This document shows positions 24,821 through 32,458 of a stretch of DNA of 64,000 nt, one piece after another. How positions within the stretch are numbered: the stretch's first letter is position 1; the number at the start of each line of letters is the position of its first letter. Position numbers and translations under genes: made by a program. Origin of the DNA: JAICMB01 sp035295125 (GTDB lineage: Bacteria > Acidobacteriota > Terriglobia > Bryobacterales > Bryobacteraceae); assembly GCA_035295125.1 (NCBI GenBank), contig DATGJP010000088.1, positions 163,239 to 227,238 of the forward strand, in the 5' to 3' direction. The notes below the pieces were generated by a model. It had not been told where the DNA came from. It worked only from the letters and a program-made list of their open reading frames with translations, and did no database searches.

Positions 24821-26176
24821 ATGACTTCCCAACTTCTGACTCCGGAACAATGCCGTTCGATCTTTGACGTTGTGCAGCGAGCGGCTCGAGTGGCCGGTGT
24901 AAGCGATGTTGAGTTGCACGTGGGCGCCAAGGCGGAAGCGCTTACGCGATTCGCGAACAATACCATCCACCAGAACGTGGCGGAGCAGACGCGCTTTTTG
25001 TCGGTTCGGGCCATGATCGGACAGCGTATGGCGCGGGCGTCTACAAACCGGCTCGACAATGAATCGATTCGGGGAGTGGTGGAACAGGCGATCGCCATTG
25101 CGAAAGCATCGGAGGAGGATCCGGACCTGCTGCCGATGGCGGAACCTGCGACGCTGAAGCCGGTGGCCCGGTTTTTCACATCCACGGCGCACGCCACTCC
25201 GGGACAGCGTGCGGCGGCGGTTGCGGAGGCCATCAAGTTGGCCGAAGCGGCATCAATGACGGCGGCGGGCATCTATTCCACAGAGCAGTCGGTGGAGGCG
25301 GTTTACAATTCGCGAGGCGTTGCCGCATACCATACCGAGACTCTGGCGCGTTGCTCCATTACGGCGATGGCCGAAGACAGTTCGGGTTGGGCCAAGGCCT
25401 CATCGACGGATCGAACCTCGTTCTCGGCTCCGGAATTGGCGCGCCAGGCGGTGGAGAAGGCGCGGCTGTCGCGCAATCCGCGGGAACTGGAGCCGGGACG
25501 CTACACGGTGATCCTGGAGCCGGCGGCGGTTCTTGATGTGGTGGGTCAGATGTTCGGGGACTTCAGCGCCACCTCAATCGCGGACCAACGTAGTTTCCTG
25601 ACGAATCGCATCGGTGAAGCGTTGTTCGGGAGCAATATTGAGATTCACGACGACGTTTTTCACGGCTCTCAGGCAGGACCGGCGTTCGACGGCGAGGGCG
25701 TACCGCGAAAGCGTCTGAAGCTGGTGGATGCCGGGACGCCACACGAGGTCGCCTATGCGAGATCGAGCGCTGCCAAGGCGGGCGTAGAGGCAACCGGCCA
25801 CGGATTTCCGCTGCCGAACGAGATCGGCGAGATGCCGGTGAATATTGTGATTTCCGGGGGCGACACTTCGGTCGACCAGATGGTCGCGTCGACGCGCCGG
25901 GGCATTCTCGTGACGCGGTTGTGGTACATCCGCGAAGTCGATCCCTACGAGAAGATCATGACCGGCATGACCCGCGACGGTACGTTTCTCATCGAGAACG
26001 GCGAGATAGCGGGTGGTATTCGCAATTTCCGGTTTAATCAGAGCATCATCGAGATGCTGCGGAACGTGGAGGCGCTTTCTCCGAGCTTGCGCACCAGCGG
26101 GGAAGAGGCGTTCGACATGGTGGTGCCCGCGATGAAGGTGGCGGATTTCAACTTTACGGAAGTGACAAGGTTTTAA
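24821..26176 (+). CDS. pmbA: TldE/PmbA-family protease partner
   Basis: A 451-residue TldE/PmbA-like protein. It has the family N-terminal strand pattern (VSDVELHVGAKAEALTRFANN), the central RYTVILEPAAVLDVVGQMFG and the C-terminal GGIRNFRFNQSIIEML block. It lacks the HExxxH motif of its neighbour, as expected for the non-catalytic half of the heterodimer. It lies nine bases after the TldD gene in one operon. Its stop codon overlaps the end of the convergent cobA/hemD gene by four bases. A TldD/E pair in an isolated operon does not itself indicate a peptide natural product, and no precursor peptide gene was seen beside it. Confidence 0.9.
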   Translation: MTSQLLTPEQCRSIFDVVQRAARVAGVSDVELHVGAKAEALTRFANNTIHQNVAEQTRFLSVRAMIGQRMARASTNRLDNESIRGVVEQAIAIAKASEEDPDLLPMAEPATLKPVARFFTSTAHATPGQRAAAVAEAIKLAEAASMTAAGIYSTEQSVEAVYNSRGVAAYHTETLARCSITAMAEDSSGWAKASSTDRTSFSAPELARQAVEKARLSRNPRELEPGRYTVILEPAAVLDVVGQMFGDFSATSIADQRSFLTNRIGEALFGSNIEIHDDVFHGSQAGPAFDGEGVPRKRLKLVDAGTPHEVAYARSSAAKAGVEATGHGFPLPNEIGEMPVNIVISGGDTSVDQMVASTRRGILVTRLWYIREVDPYEKIMTGMTRDGTFLIENGEIAGGIRNFRFNQSIIEMLRNVEALSPSLRTSGEEAFDMVVPAMKVADFNFTEVTRF

Positions 26177-27654
26177 CGAGCGGGGCCGGCGTTCAGAATC
26201 GCTTGGACGAGTCCGTCGATGGTGTAGGGTTGTGCTTCGGCATCGACGTGCAAACCGCGTGAGCGGGCCGTTTCTGATGTCACTGGGCCAATCGAAGCGA
26301 TCCGGGCGGTGCCCGGTGGGGCGGCCAGGTCGACAAAATTGCTCACTGTCGACGAGCTGGTAAAGGTGATCCAATCGGCGGTGGAGAGCTGGGCGAGTCG
26401 AGCCGTGGCATTAGCGGGCACCACGTTGCGGTAGGCTTCGACGACGTCCACGGATGCTCCTCGAGCAGTAAGCTCGACCGGAATCACGTCGCGCGCAACC
26501 GCGGCTCGCGGGATTAGAATACGCTTGCCGGCGAGGTGGTGCGGCTTCAATGCGGCGACGAGACTTTCCGCAACGTATTCCTTTGGCATCAAATCGACCT
26601 TCAGGTGCAGCGCTTCGATTGCCCGGCGCGTGGCTGGGCCTATGGCGCAGATGCGGGCCCGAAGACCGCGAAGGTCGGAAGGCGAGGCATCGAGACGCTG
26701 GAGGAAATGGCGGACTCCGTTTACGCTGGTGAAGATGATCCAGTCGTAATCGGAGAGGTGCGCGAGCGCCCGGTCAAGCGGTCCCGGGTCGGCCGGCGGC
26801 TGAATTTCGATGACTGGAATTTCGATGACATCCGCCCCGAGAGCGCGAAATTTGTCCGTCAACTCAGGCGCCTGGTCGCGGGCGCGGGTCACCACGATTC
26901 GCTGTCCGAAGAGCGGCAGGCGTTCGAACCAGTTCAGTTTGGCCTGAAGCTGAACTACTTCGCCGATGATGATGGTCGCAGGCGGCTTGATGTCGTCGCT
27001 CTGGACCTGATCGGCGATGGTGGCCAGGGTTCCTGTGATGGTGTGCTGGTCGGGACGTGTTCCCCAACGCACGCACATCGCCGGCGTATCGGGCGACCGG
27101 CCGTATTTCATGAGTTCCGACGTGATCTCGCGGATGAAATGGATTCCCATGAAGATCACCAGCGTCTCGGTTTGTCCTACGCGGCTCCAATCGATACCGT
27201 CAGCATCATGACCGGTGACGAATGTCACCAGCTTGGTGTGATCGCGGTGGGTCAGCGGAACACCGGTGTATGCGGCGATGCCGAGCGGGGATGTTACGCC
27301 GGGCACGACCTCGTACGGAATGCCGGCTTCGGCGAGGGCCTCAATCTCCTCGCCGCCGCGGCCAAAAATGAACGGATCGCCACCCTTCAGGCGCACGACG
27401 GACAGGCCGCGGCGGGCGCGGTCGATCATCATGGCGCAGATTTCTTCCTGGCTGAATGCGTGGACCGACTTCTTCTTGCCGACGTAGATTCGCTCGGCGT
27501 GCGGGGGCGCGAGATCGAGCAGCGATTCGGGCGCGAGGTGGTCGTAGAGAATGGCGTCGGCTGAGGCAAGGAGCTTGCGGCCCTTGTACGTGATCAGGTC
27601 GGGGTCGCCGGGACCGGCACCGACCAGCGAGACCCTTCCGAGCCCTTCAGCCAT
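26173..27654 (-). CDS. cobA/hemD: Uroporphyrinogen-III C-methyltransferase / uroporphyrinogen-III synthase fusion
   Basis: A 493-residue bifunctional enzyme. Residues ~1-245 are the SAM-dependent methyltransferase, with VGAGPGDPDLITYKGRKLL at the start and GGDPFIFGRGGEEIEAL in the active site, making precorrin-2 for siroheme or cobalamin. Residues ~255-493 are the HemD synthase that closes and inverts ring D of the linear tetrapyrrole (IVVTRARDQAPELTDKFRALG; DWIIFTSVNGVRHFLQRL; DWITFTSSSTVSNF). Such fusions are common in several phyla. It is the last gene of ccsA-hemA-hemC-cobA/hemD but is separated from hemC by a 177 bp gap containing a dispersed repeat. Confidence 0.94.
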   Translation of the reverse strand: MAEGLGRVSLVGAGPGDPDLITYKGRKLLASADAILYDHLAPESLLDLAPPHAERIYVGKKKSVHAFSQEEICAMMIDRARRGLSVVRLKGGDPFIFGRGGEEIEALAEAGIPYEVVPGVTSPLGIAAYTGVPLTHRDHTKLVTFVTGHDADGIDWSRVGQTETLVIFMGIHFIREITSELMKYGRSPDTPAMCVRWGTRPDQHTITGTLATIADQVQSDDIKPPATIIIGEVVQLQAKLNWFERLPLFGQRIVVTRARDQAPELTDKFRALGADVIEIPVIEIQPPADPGPLDRALAHLSDYDWIIFTSVNGVRHFLQRLDASPSDLRGLRARICAIGPATRRAIEALHLKVDLMPKEYVAESLVAALKPHHLAGKRILIPRAAVARDVIPVELTARGASVDVVEAYRNVVPANATARLAQLSTADWITFTSSSTVSNFVDLAAPPGTARIASIGPVTSETARSRGLHVDAEAQPYTIDGLVQAILNAGPAR

Positions 27655-27696
27655 ACAGGTTTAAGAAAACAGAGTGGTTCGGGAGCCTATGATGCG

Positions 27697-27815
27697 GAAG
27701 GGTGGAGCAGGCATTCGGCCTGCCTTTGGACTTCACCAAGAACGCGCACGCGAAACTGCCTCCGCCACCTTTTGCAGCGCACGAGTATCGTTTGGTTGCA
27801 GCTAAGGTGCGCGAC
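27697..27815 (+). repeat. Dispersed two-hairpin repeat, copy B
   Basis: Aligns with copy A over its full length, including the trailing segment (TTTGGTTGCAGCTAAGG against TTTGGCTGCTGTTACGC). Point changes break both hairpins (GCAGGC-ATTCG-GCCTGC; CGCACGCG-AAAC-TGCC). It fills the gap between hemC and cobA/hemD. It also opens a spurious small ORF whose peptide resembles that in copy A, an effect of DNA similarity. Confidence 0.7.
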
Positions 27816-27831
27816 CCTTCCACACCACGCG

Positions 27832-28752
27832 TCACGACATTAGCCTGGTGTCGGCGGTACTGTAAACCGCGTTCAGGATTTCCTGCGCTCCGGCAGCAAG
27901 TAGCTGGTCGCCCAGTTGGCGGCCCATACGCTCGGCCTCTTCGTAGGGTCCTTCAATGGATTTGCGAATGATCGACTTTCCGTCCGGGGAAACAACGACT
28001 GCCTGCAGGTTCACGCCTTCGGCGATGCGTGCGTACGCGCCGATGGGGACCTGGCAGCCGCCTCCCAGTGCCGCCAGAACGGCCCGCTCCGCCGTCACCG
28101 CGATTCGGGTTTTGGCGTCTTCCAGACGCCGGCAGATCTGCCATGCGGCGCCATTGTCGTCGCGGGTTTCAATGGTCAGAGCGCCCTGGCCGACCGCTGG
28201 GCACATGACTTCAGGCTCCAGCAATTCCGTGATCCGATCCTGCCAGCCCAGGCGGCGGAGACCCGCCGAGGCGAGGAGGATGGCGTCGTATTGGCCTTCG
28301 TCCAGCTTTCGAAGACGGGTATCCACGTTGCCGCGGATATTCTCCATGTGCAGATCGGGACGGATCGCCCGCAACTGTGCTGCGCGGCGCAGCGAACTGG
28401 TTCCTACCCGGGTGGCCTCAGACAGGCGCTTGCCGACCACGGCGTCGCGCGGATCCTCGCGCACGGGTGTCGCGGCAAGCGTCAGCCCTTTGGGGATCTC
28501 GGTCGGCATGTCCTTCAGGCTGTGGACCGCCAGGTCGATCGTCCCGTTCAGTAGCGCCTCTTCGATTTCCTTGGTGAACAAGCCCTTGGTGCCGACCTTT
28601 GACAGCGCCACGTCGGTGATCTTGTCGCCGGTGGTGTGGATGATCTCGATGCGGCACTCCGCGCCAAGCTGCTCCAGGCGGCCCTTGACCCAGTTGGCCT
28701 GCCAAAGCGCAAGCTGCGAACCCCGCGATCCGACTACGAAGCTGTTACTCAC
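27832..28752 (-). CDS. hemC: Porphobilinogen deaminase (hydroxymethylbilane synthase)
   Basis: A 306-residue enzyme joining four porphobilinogens into hydroxymethylbilane. Visible motifs are VGSRGSQLALWQANWV at the N-terminus, VHSLKDMPTEIPKGL, the substrate-binding TSSLRRAAQLRAIRPDL, NIRGNVDTRLRKLDEGQYD and LGGGCQVPIGAYA, whose cysteine carries the dipyrromethane cofactor. The frame extends upstream to 28812, but GTG 28752 is preferred because homology begins with VSNSFVVGSRGS. That start overlaps the hemA stop codon region by eight bases, which suggests translational coupling. Confidence 0.95.
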   Translation of the reverse strand: MSNSFVVGSRGSQLALWQANWVKGRLEQLGAECRIEIIHTTGDKITDVALSKVGTKGLFTKEIEEALLNGTIDLAVHSLKDMPTEIPKGLTLAATPVREDPRDAVVGKRLSEATRVGTSSLRRAAQLRAIRPDLHMENIRGNVDTRLRKLDEGQYDAILLASAGLRRLGWQDRITELLEPEVMCPAVGQGALTIETRDDNGAAWQICRRLEDAKTRIAVTAERAVLAALGGGCQVPIGAYARIAEGVNLQAVVVSPDGKSIIRKSIEGPYEEAERMGRQLGDQLLAAGAQEILNAVYSTADTRLMS

Positions 28753-30013
28753 CGAGCCGGAACACCTTTCGCATGGCGGCAATGAAGTGAACGCCTTCGG
28801 GCAGCGCCGCATGACGGCGCAATTCCGAGATGGGGGCGTGAGCGATCTTGTTGATGATTCCTTTTGTCAACGCGTCGATGGCGTCCTCCTGCTCCTTGGT
28901 GAGAGTTCCGAGCTTGCCGCGCATGCGGGTGATCTCGGCCGTGCGAATGCTTTCGAGCTGTTCCTGGATGCCGACGATGGTGGGCACGACATCGCGCGTC
29001 TTGAGACGCGAGAGCATGCGCTCCACCTCTTCCGCGATAATCTGCTCGGCTTGCTCGGCTTCGTGCTTGCGCGTGTTGAGATTGTTCTCGACGACGTGCT
29101 GCAGGTCGTCGATGTCGTACAGGAAAACGTTGTCGAGCTTGTTGACCTCGGGGTCGACGTTGCGGGGGACTGCGATGTCGATGACAAAGACCGGCTTGTT
29201 TTTGCGAGCCTCAATCACCTTCGACATATTGGCGCGCGTCAGGATGTAGTGCGGCGCGCCGCTGGAGGTGATGACGATATCCACCTCCGGCATGAAGCCG
29301 AGGAACTTGTCGTATTCGACGATTTTGCCATTGAACAGCGCCGCCATTTCAACCGCGCGCTCATACGTGCGATTTGTCACGTACATGTGCGTCGCGCCGC
29401 AGCGTTGCAGGTGCCGGGCGGCGGCTTCCGACATCTTGCCGGCGCCCACAATCAGGACCTTTTTGTCTTTAAGCGCGCCGAAAATCTCGCGCGCGAGTTC
29501 GACGGCCGCGAAGCTTACGGAAACCGCGCTCGCTCCGATCTCGGTCTCGGTCCGGACGCGCTTGGCAACGTTAAAGGCACGCGTCAGAAGCGTGTCCATG
29601 AAGCCGTTGACTGCCCCTTCCTGCTTCGCGATGGCGTAGGCGGCTTTGAGCTGGCCGAGAATCTGAGGCTCGCCCACCACCATCGAATCGAGGCTGGCGG
29701 CGACACGGAAGAGGTGTGTGATGGCGTCGCGGTCGGTGAAGGTGTAGAGGTAAGGCCGCACCCACTCGCGCTCTACGCTGCGCGTGCTGGCCAGGAATCC
29801 GTCGATCACGCTCTCATCGTCCGCCTGGTCGTCGGAGCAGGAGATCGCGATCTCCACGCGATTGCAGGTGGAGAGGATCATTCCTTCGACAATGCCGGGA
29901 CGGCTACGGAGGTCTTTCAGGGCGTCCGGTATGGCCCGTTCTTCAAACGCGAGGCGTTCGCGTACCTCTACAGGTGCACTGCGATGATTTAATCCTGTGA
30001 TGGAAAATTTCAT
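28745..30013 (-). CDS. hemA: Glutamyl-tRNA reductase
   Basis: A 422-residue enzyme that reduces glutamyl-tRNA to glutamate-1-semialdehyde, the entry step of C5 heme synthesis. The catalytic cysteine is C50 in STCNRVEI. Also seen are GLNHRSAPVEVRERLAF at the N-terminus, GEPQILGQLKAAY, the NADPH site KVLIVGAGKMSEAAARHL and a C-terminal helical dimerisation domain. The gene lies six bases after the ccsA-like gene and overlaps hemC, giving an operon order also seen in other bacteria (cytochrome-assembly protein, hemA, hemC). Confidence 0.96.
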   Translation of the reverse strand: MKFSITGLNHRSAPVEVRERLAFEERAIPDALKDLRSRPGIVEGMILSTCNRVEIAISCSDDQADDESVIDGFLASTRSVEREWVRPYLYTFTDRDAITHLFRVAASLDSMVVGEPQILGQLKAAYAIAKQEGAVNGFMDTLLTRAFNVAKRVRTETEIGASAVSVSFAAVELAREIFGALKDKKVLIVGAGKMSEAAARHLQRCGATHMYVTNRTYERAVEMAALFNGKIVEYDKFLGFMPEVDIVITSSGAPHYILTRANMSKVIEARKNKPVFVIDIAVPRNVDPEVNKLDNVFLYDIDDLQHVVENNLNTRKHEAEQAEQIIAEEVERMLSRLKTRDVVPTIVGIQEQLESIRTAEITRMRGKLGTLTKEQEDAIDALTKGIINKIAHAPISELRRHAALPEGVHFIAAMRKVFRLGE

Positions 30014-30019
30014 CGCTGC

Positions 30020-30838
30020 CTACCTTGCGAGCAACGGACGCAGGCCGACATGGGCGGCCCAGGTGATCACGGCGAAACCAAGCACACTGAGTGCCATCAC
30101 CGCTGCTTTTCGGCCACGCCAACCGGCCGATGCACGCAGGAAAACCATCACGAGATAGAACAGCCAGGTGGCCAGCGAGATCGCGACCGCGGGTTCGCCA
30201 ATCCACCGTGTGCCGGACTCGATGAATGCCCAGGTGCTGCCGGCGATCGTGCCCAGCGTGATGAAGACGAAGCCAAATCCCATGGCGTTGGAAATGATGT
30301 TGTCGAGGGTACCAAGGGGTGGCAGACGCTCCAGGATCTTGCCGGGCCTTTTATTCTTGAGGCGGCGTTCCTGGATCAGGTAGAAGACCGATGCCAGGGC
30401 CGTAAGGAGCAGCGCCGCATAACCGAGCAGAATCATCAAAATGTGCATCAGCAGCCAGGCGTCGCGGATGTTGGCGTTGGGCCAGGTGTGCACCGGGATC
30501 TCCGTGGCGCCGACCTCGGTCATGAGGAACACTAACGGAAATATGAAGACGCTAAGACTTGCGAACTGATAACGCCAGTAGACCAGGAGGAACAGCACGC
30601 CGATGATCAGCGCGCACATGGAGCTGGTTTCGTAGAAATTGTCGAGTGGAAGACGTCCCATGGACGTCGCCAACTCGACCGTGGCAACCATGTGGAGAAT
30701 AATTCCGACGCAAAATGCGCCCAAGGCGACCCGAAAAACAACGGAATTTCGCCGTAGAACCATGATGATGGCGTGAATCAGGCCCACCGCGTAGAGCGCC
30801 GTCGCTACACGGAGCCAGAAGATACCCATTTCATGCAT
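30020..30838 (-). CDS. CcsA/HemX-type cytochrome c assembly membrane protein
   Basis: A 272-residue membrane protein with about eight helices, of the CcsA/CcmC/HemX superfamily. Family-like features are the LPLDNFYETSSMCALIIG loop, the DAWLLMHILMILLGYAALL helix and the C-terminal STWAFIESGTRW...ATWLFY region, which stands where the WWD-type heme-handling motif is found. The tryptophan-rich motif is only partly conserved, so it may be the HemX-like branch that affects HemA levels rather than a full heme-delivery protein. First gene of the heme operon. Several c-type cytochrome motifs in the window (9791-11413 and 46327-47511) imply that such a system is needed. Confidence 0.85.
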   Translation of the reverse strand: MHEMGIFWLRVATALYAVGLIHAIIMVLRRNSVVFRVALGAFCVGIILHMVATVELATSMGRLPLDNFYETSSMCALIIGVLFLLVYWRYQFASLSVFIFPLVFLMTEVGATEIPVHTWPNANIRDAWLLMHILMILLGYAALLLTALASVFYLIQERRLKNKRPGKILERLPPLGTLDNIISNAMGFGFVFITLGTIAGSTWAFIESGTRWIGEPAVAISLATWLFYLVMVFLRASAGWRGRKAAVMALSVLGFAVITWAAHVGLRPLLAR

Positions 30839-30913
30839 TTGGGAAGGTGTCTACTTCCAGTGTACGACAAGGGTCGTTTCGGAGAGAGAAGAACGGTCGC
30901 GGCCGCCGGCCAT

Positions 30914-32209
30914 TTACTCAGGCGCCGTAAAGCCTTGAAGCAAGCCGCGCACGCTGTTGAACAACTGTGGATCCCGGACCACAAAGAATAATCCGCCGCG
31001 GCCGTTTTGGCTGCTGTCGCAATTCGGCCCGGAGAGAGAGCCCTGCTGGTTCATGTCGCCAAAAATCACGTAAGGCTGGCCGCAACCTTGACAATGCCGC
31101 GCGGGCAGCGCGCCATCTCTAGCGCCGGGCGCCGCATTCGTTTGCGCGCCGTCGGCGGAGACGCCTATTTTGGCGTGATTGCCGTCCGGATCGGGATTTC
31201 CCTCGAATCCAAGCGTCTTGCCCTGCCACGTTCCCGTGGTTGCGATTTCGACCGCACCAGGTTTGCCGAGCGAAGGGTCCCAACAGGCTACCGGCGTGCC
31301 CCGGCCCGTGGTCGGAATCGCAGGAGCAGCCCACCAGGAAGCAACCCGCAATGGTTCGCTGTCCAGCAGCGCCGAAACCATTTGCCAGGGTGGAACATTC
31401 AGGCCGGACGGCTTCGAAATGAGGAGCACGTTCGCGGCTAACCGAGCCGTGAGAACGGTCTTGCTATTGGAGAGGGTACCCAGGGTTGAGACCAGTGCCT
31501 GGATGTCGGCTGGTCCGCCATTGTTCACAATTTGAAGTTTTGACGGATCGGTCACGACACTGGCATTCGCCAATGCCGCCAGCACGCTGAGTACGCCGTC
31601 CTTTTCGAGCTTCAACGCAAAGAAATGCTGGCTGACGAGAACGTTGTTGTCCGTGACGCATCCCAGAGTGTTTCCGTCGGTTTGCCGGGGCTGGGTCCAA
31701 CTGCCGGAGGCGGGCCAGGACGGCGTCGTGACCTGCAGCACCATCCCGTCTCCGTTTTCATTCCATGCCAGCATGCCCTTCGAATGTCCCGCGGGCGCAA
31801 ACTGAGTCGGGATGGGGTCGCCGTAGAACTGATCGTTCCAAAGAACGTAATAGAACTGGCCGTTGTACACCTGATCGAACGTTGCGCCAAGCGGATCGGT
31901 GTCCGTATCGCCGGCGCACCCGCCGCCTTGTTGGAGGGTGCCGTCGGCGCTGCTGGCATACGCGAACTGTTGACCAAAGCTGGAATACTGTTGCACATTG
32001 CCGCCGAAAGGGCAGGTTCTTTGAGGACCGCCGCACTCGGGAAACGAACCGGCGTTGAATTTAAATACAAACCACCAGTCCACCGGTTGGCCGCGCTGCA
32101 AAAGCGGCACTGGGGCGGGCGTTTCGGCTGCCGCGCCGAGCGTAATGCCCCAAAAGAGAATCAGGAAAACCGCCCGGCGAATGGAATCGATAGAAGGGAG
32201 AACTCGCAC
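30914..32209 (-). CDS. Secreted DNase II-like nuclease
   Basis: A 431-residue protein with a signal peptide (about residues 11-29). It carries the landmarks of deoxyribonuclease II: QPVDWWFVFK near the mature N-terminus, YYVLWNDQF, the first HxK site GHSKGMLAWN (H142, K144) followed by MVLQVTTPSWP, and the second HxK site NHAKIGVS (H345, K347) followed by PYVIFGDMNQQG and a C-terminal GRGGLFFV. In animal DNase II these two HxK motifs form a phospholipase-D-like active site that cuts DNA to 3'-phosphates at acid pH. Several cysteines could form disulfides. It probably scavenges extracellular DNA. It stands alone, downstream of the TonB receptor. Assignment is from motif order and spacing. Confidence 0.85.
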   Translation of the reverse strand: MRVLPSIDSIRRAVFLILFWGITLGAAAETPAPVPLLQRGQPVDWWFVFKFNAGSFPECGGPQRTCPFGGNVQQYSSFGQQFAYASSADGTLQQGGGCAGDTDTDPLGATFDQVYNGQFYYVLWNDQFYGDPIPTQFAPAGHSKGMLAWNENGDGMVLQVTTPSWPASGSWTQPRQTDGNTLGCVTDNNVLVSQHFFALKLEKDGVLSVLAALANASVVTDPSKLQIVNNGGPADIQALVSTLGTLSNSKTVLTARLAANVLLISKPSGLNVPPWQMVSALLDSEPLRVASWWAAPAIPTTGRGTPVACWDPSLGKPGAVEIATTGTWQGKTLGFEGNPDPDGNHAKIGVSADGAQTNAAPGARDGALPARHCQGCGQPYVIFGDMNQQGSLSGPNCDSSQNGRGGLFFVVRDPQLFNSVRGLLQGFTAPE

Positions 32210-32458
32210 GATGACGCCTCACTTTGCGGGAAGGGTAAGAGGGACGTTGCCCGGGGCGGCGATCCGCATTACCGCAGGTTCGCGCAGAACCGGAGACACT
32301 CTTTGCCCTTATCGACGAGACTCTACTGCTTCGATAGCTGCCGGAACAGAACAGATTTGGAGAGAAAGGACAGGTCGGGGTTGGCAGGGGTCCGAACGAC
32401 GAACCAAACAACGGAACGAGCGTTCCAACCCGTTGCCAACCCCGTGCAAAACGAGGTT

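Noticed and set aside
23354..26176. TldD/E pair as part of a ribosomally made peptide cluster
   Set aside because: No precursor peptide, radical SAM or cyclodehydratase gene is nearby; the pair is common as housekeeping.
27702..27971. Small ORF in repeat copy B whose peptide resembles that from copy A
   Set aside because: The similarity comes from the DNA repeat itself; reading frames are broken in the other copies and no ribosome site is present.
27956..29992. Long plus-strand frame (678 codons) across hemC and hemA
   Set aside because: It is antisense to two unmistakable heme genes, has an Arg/Ser-rich composition and shows no family pattern.
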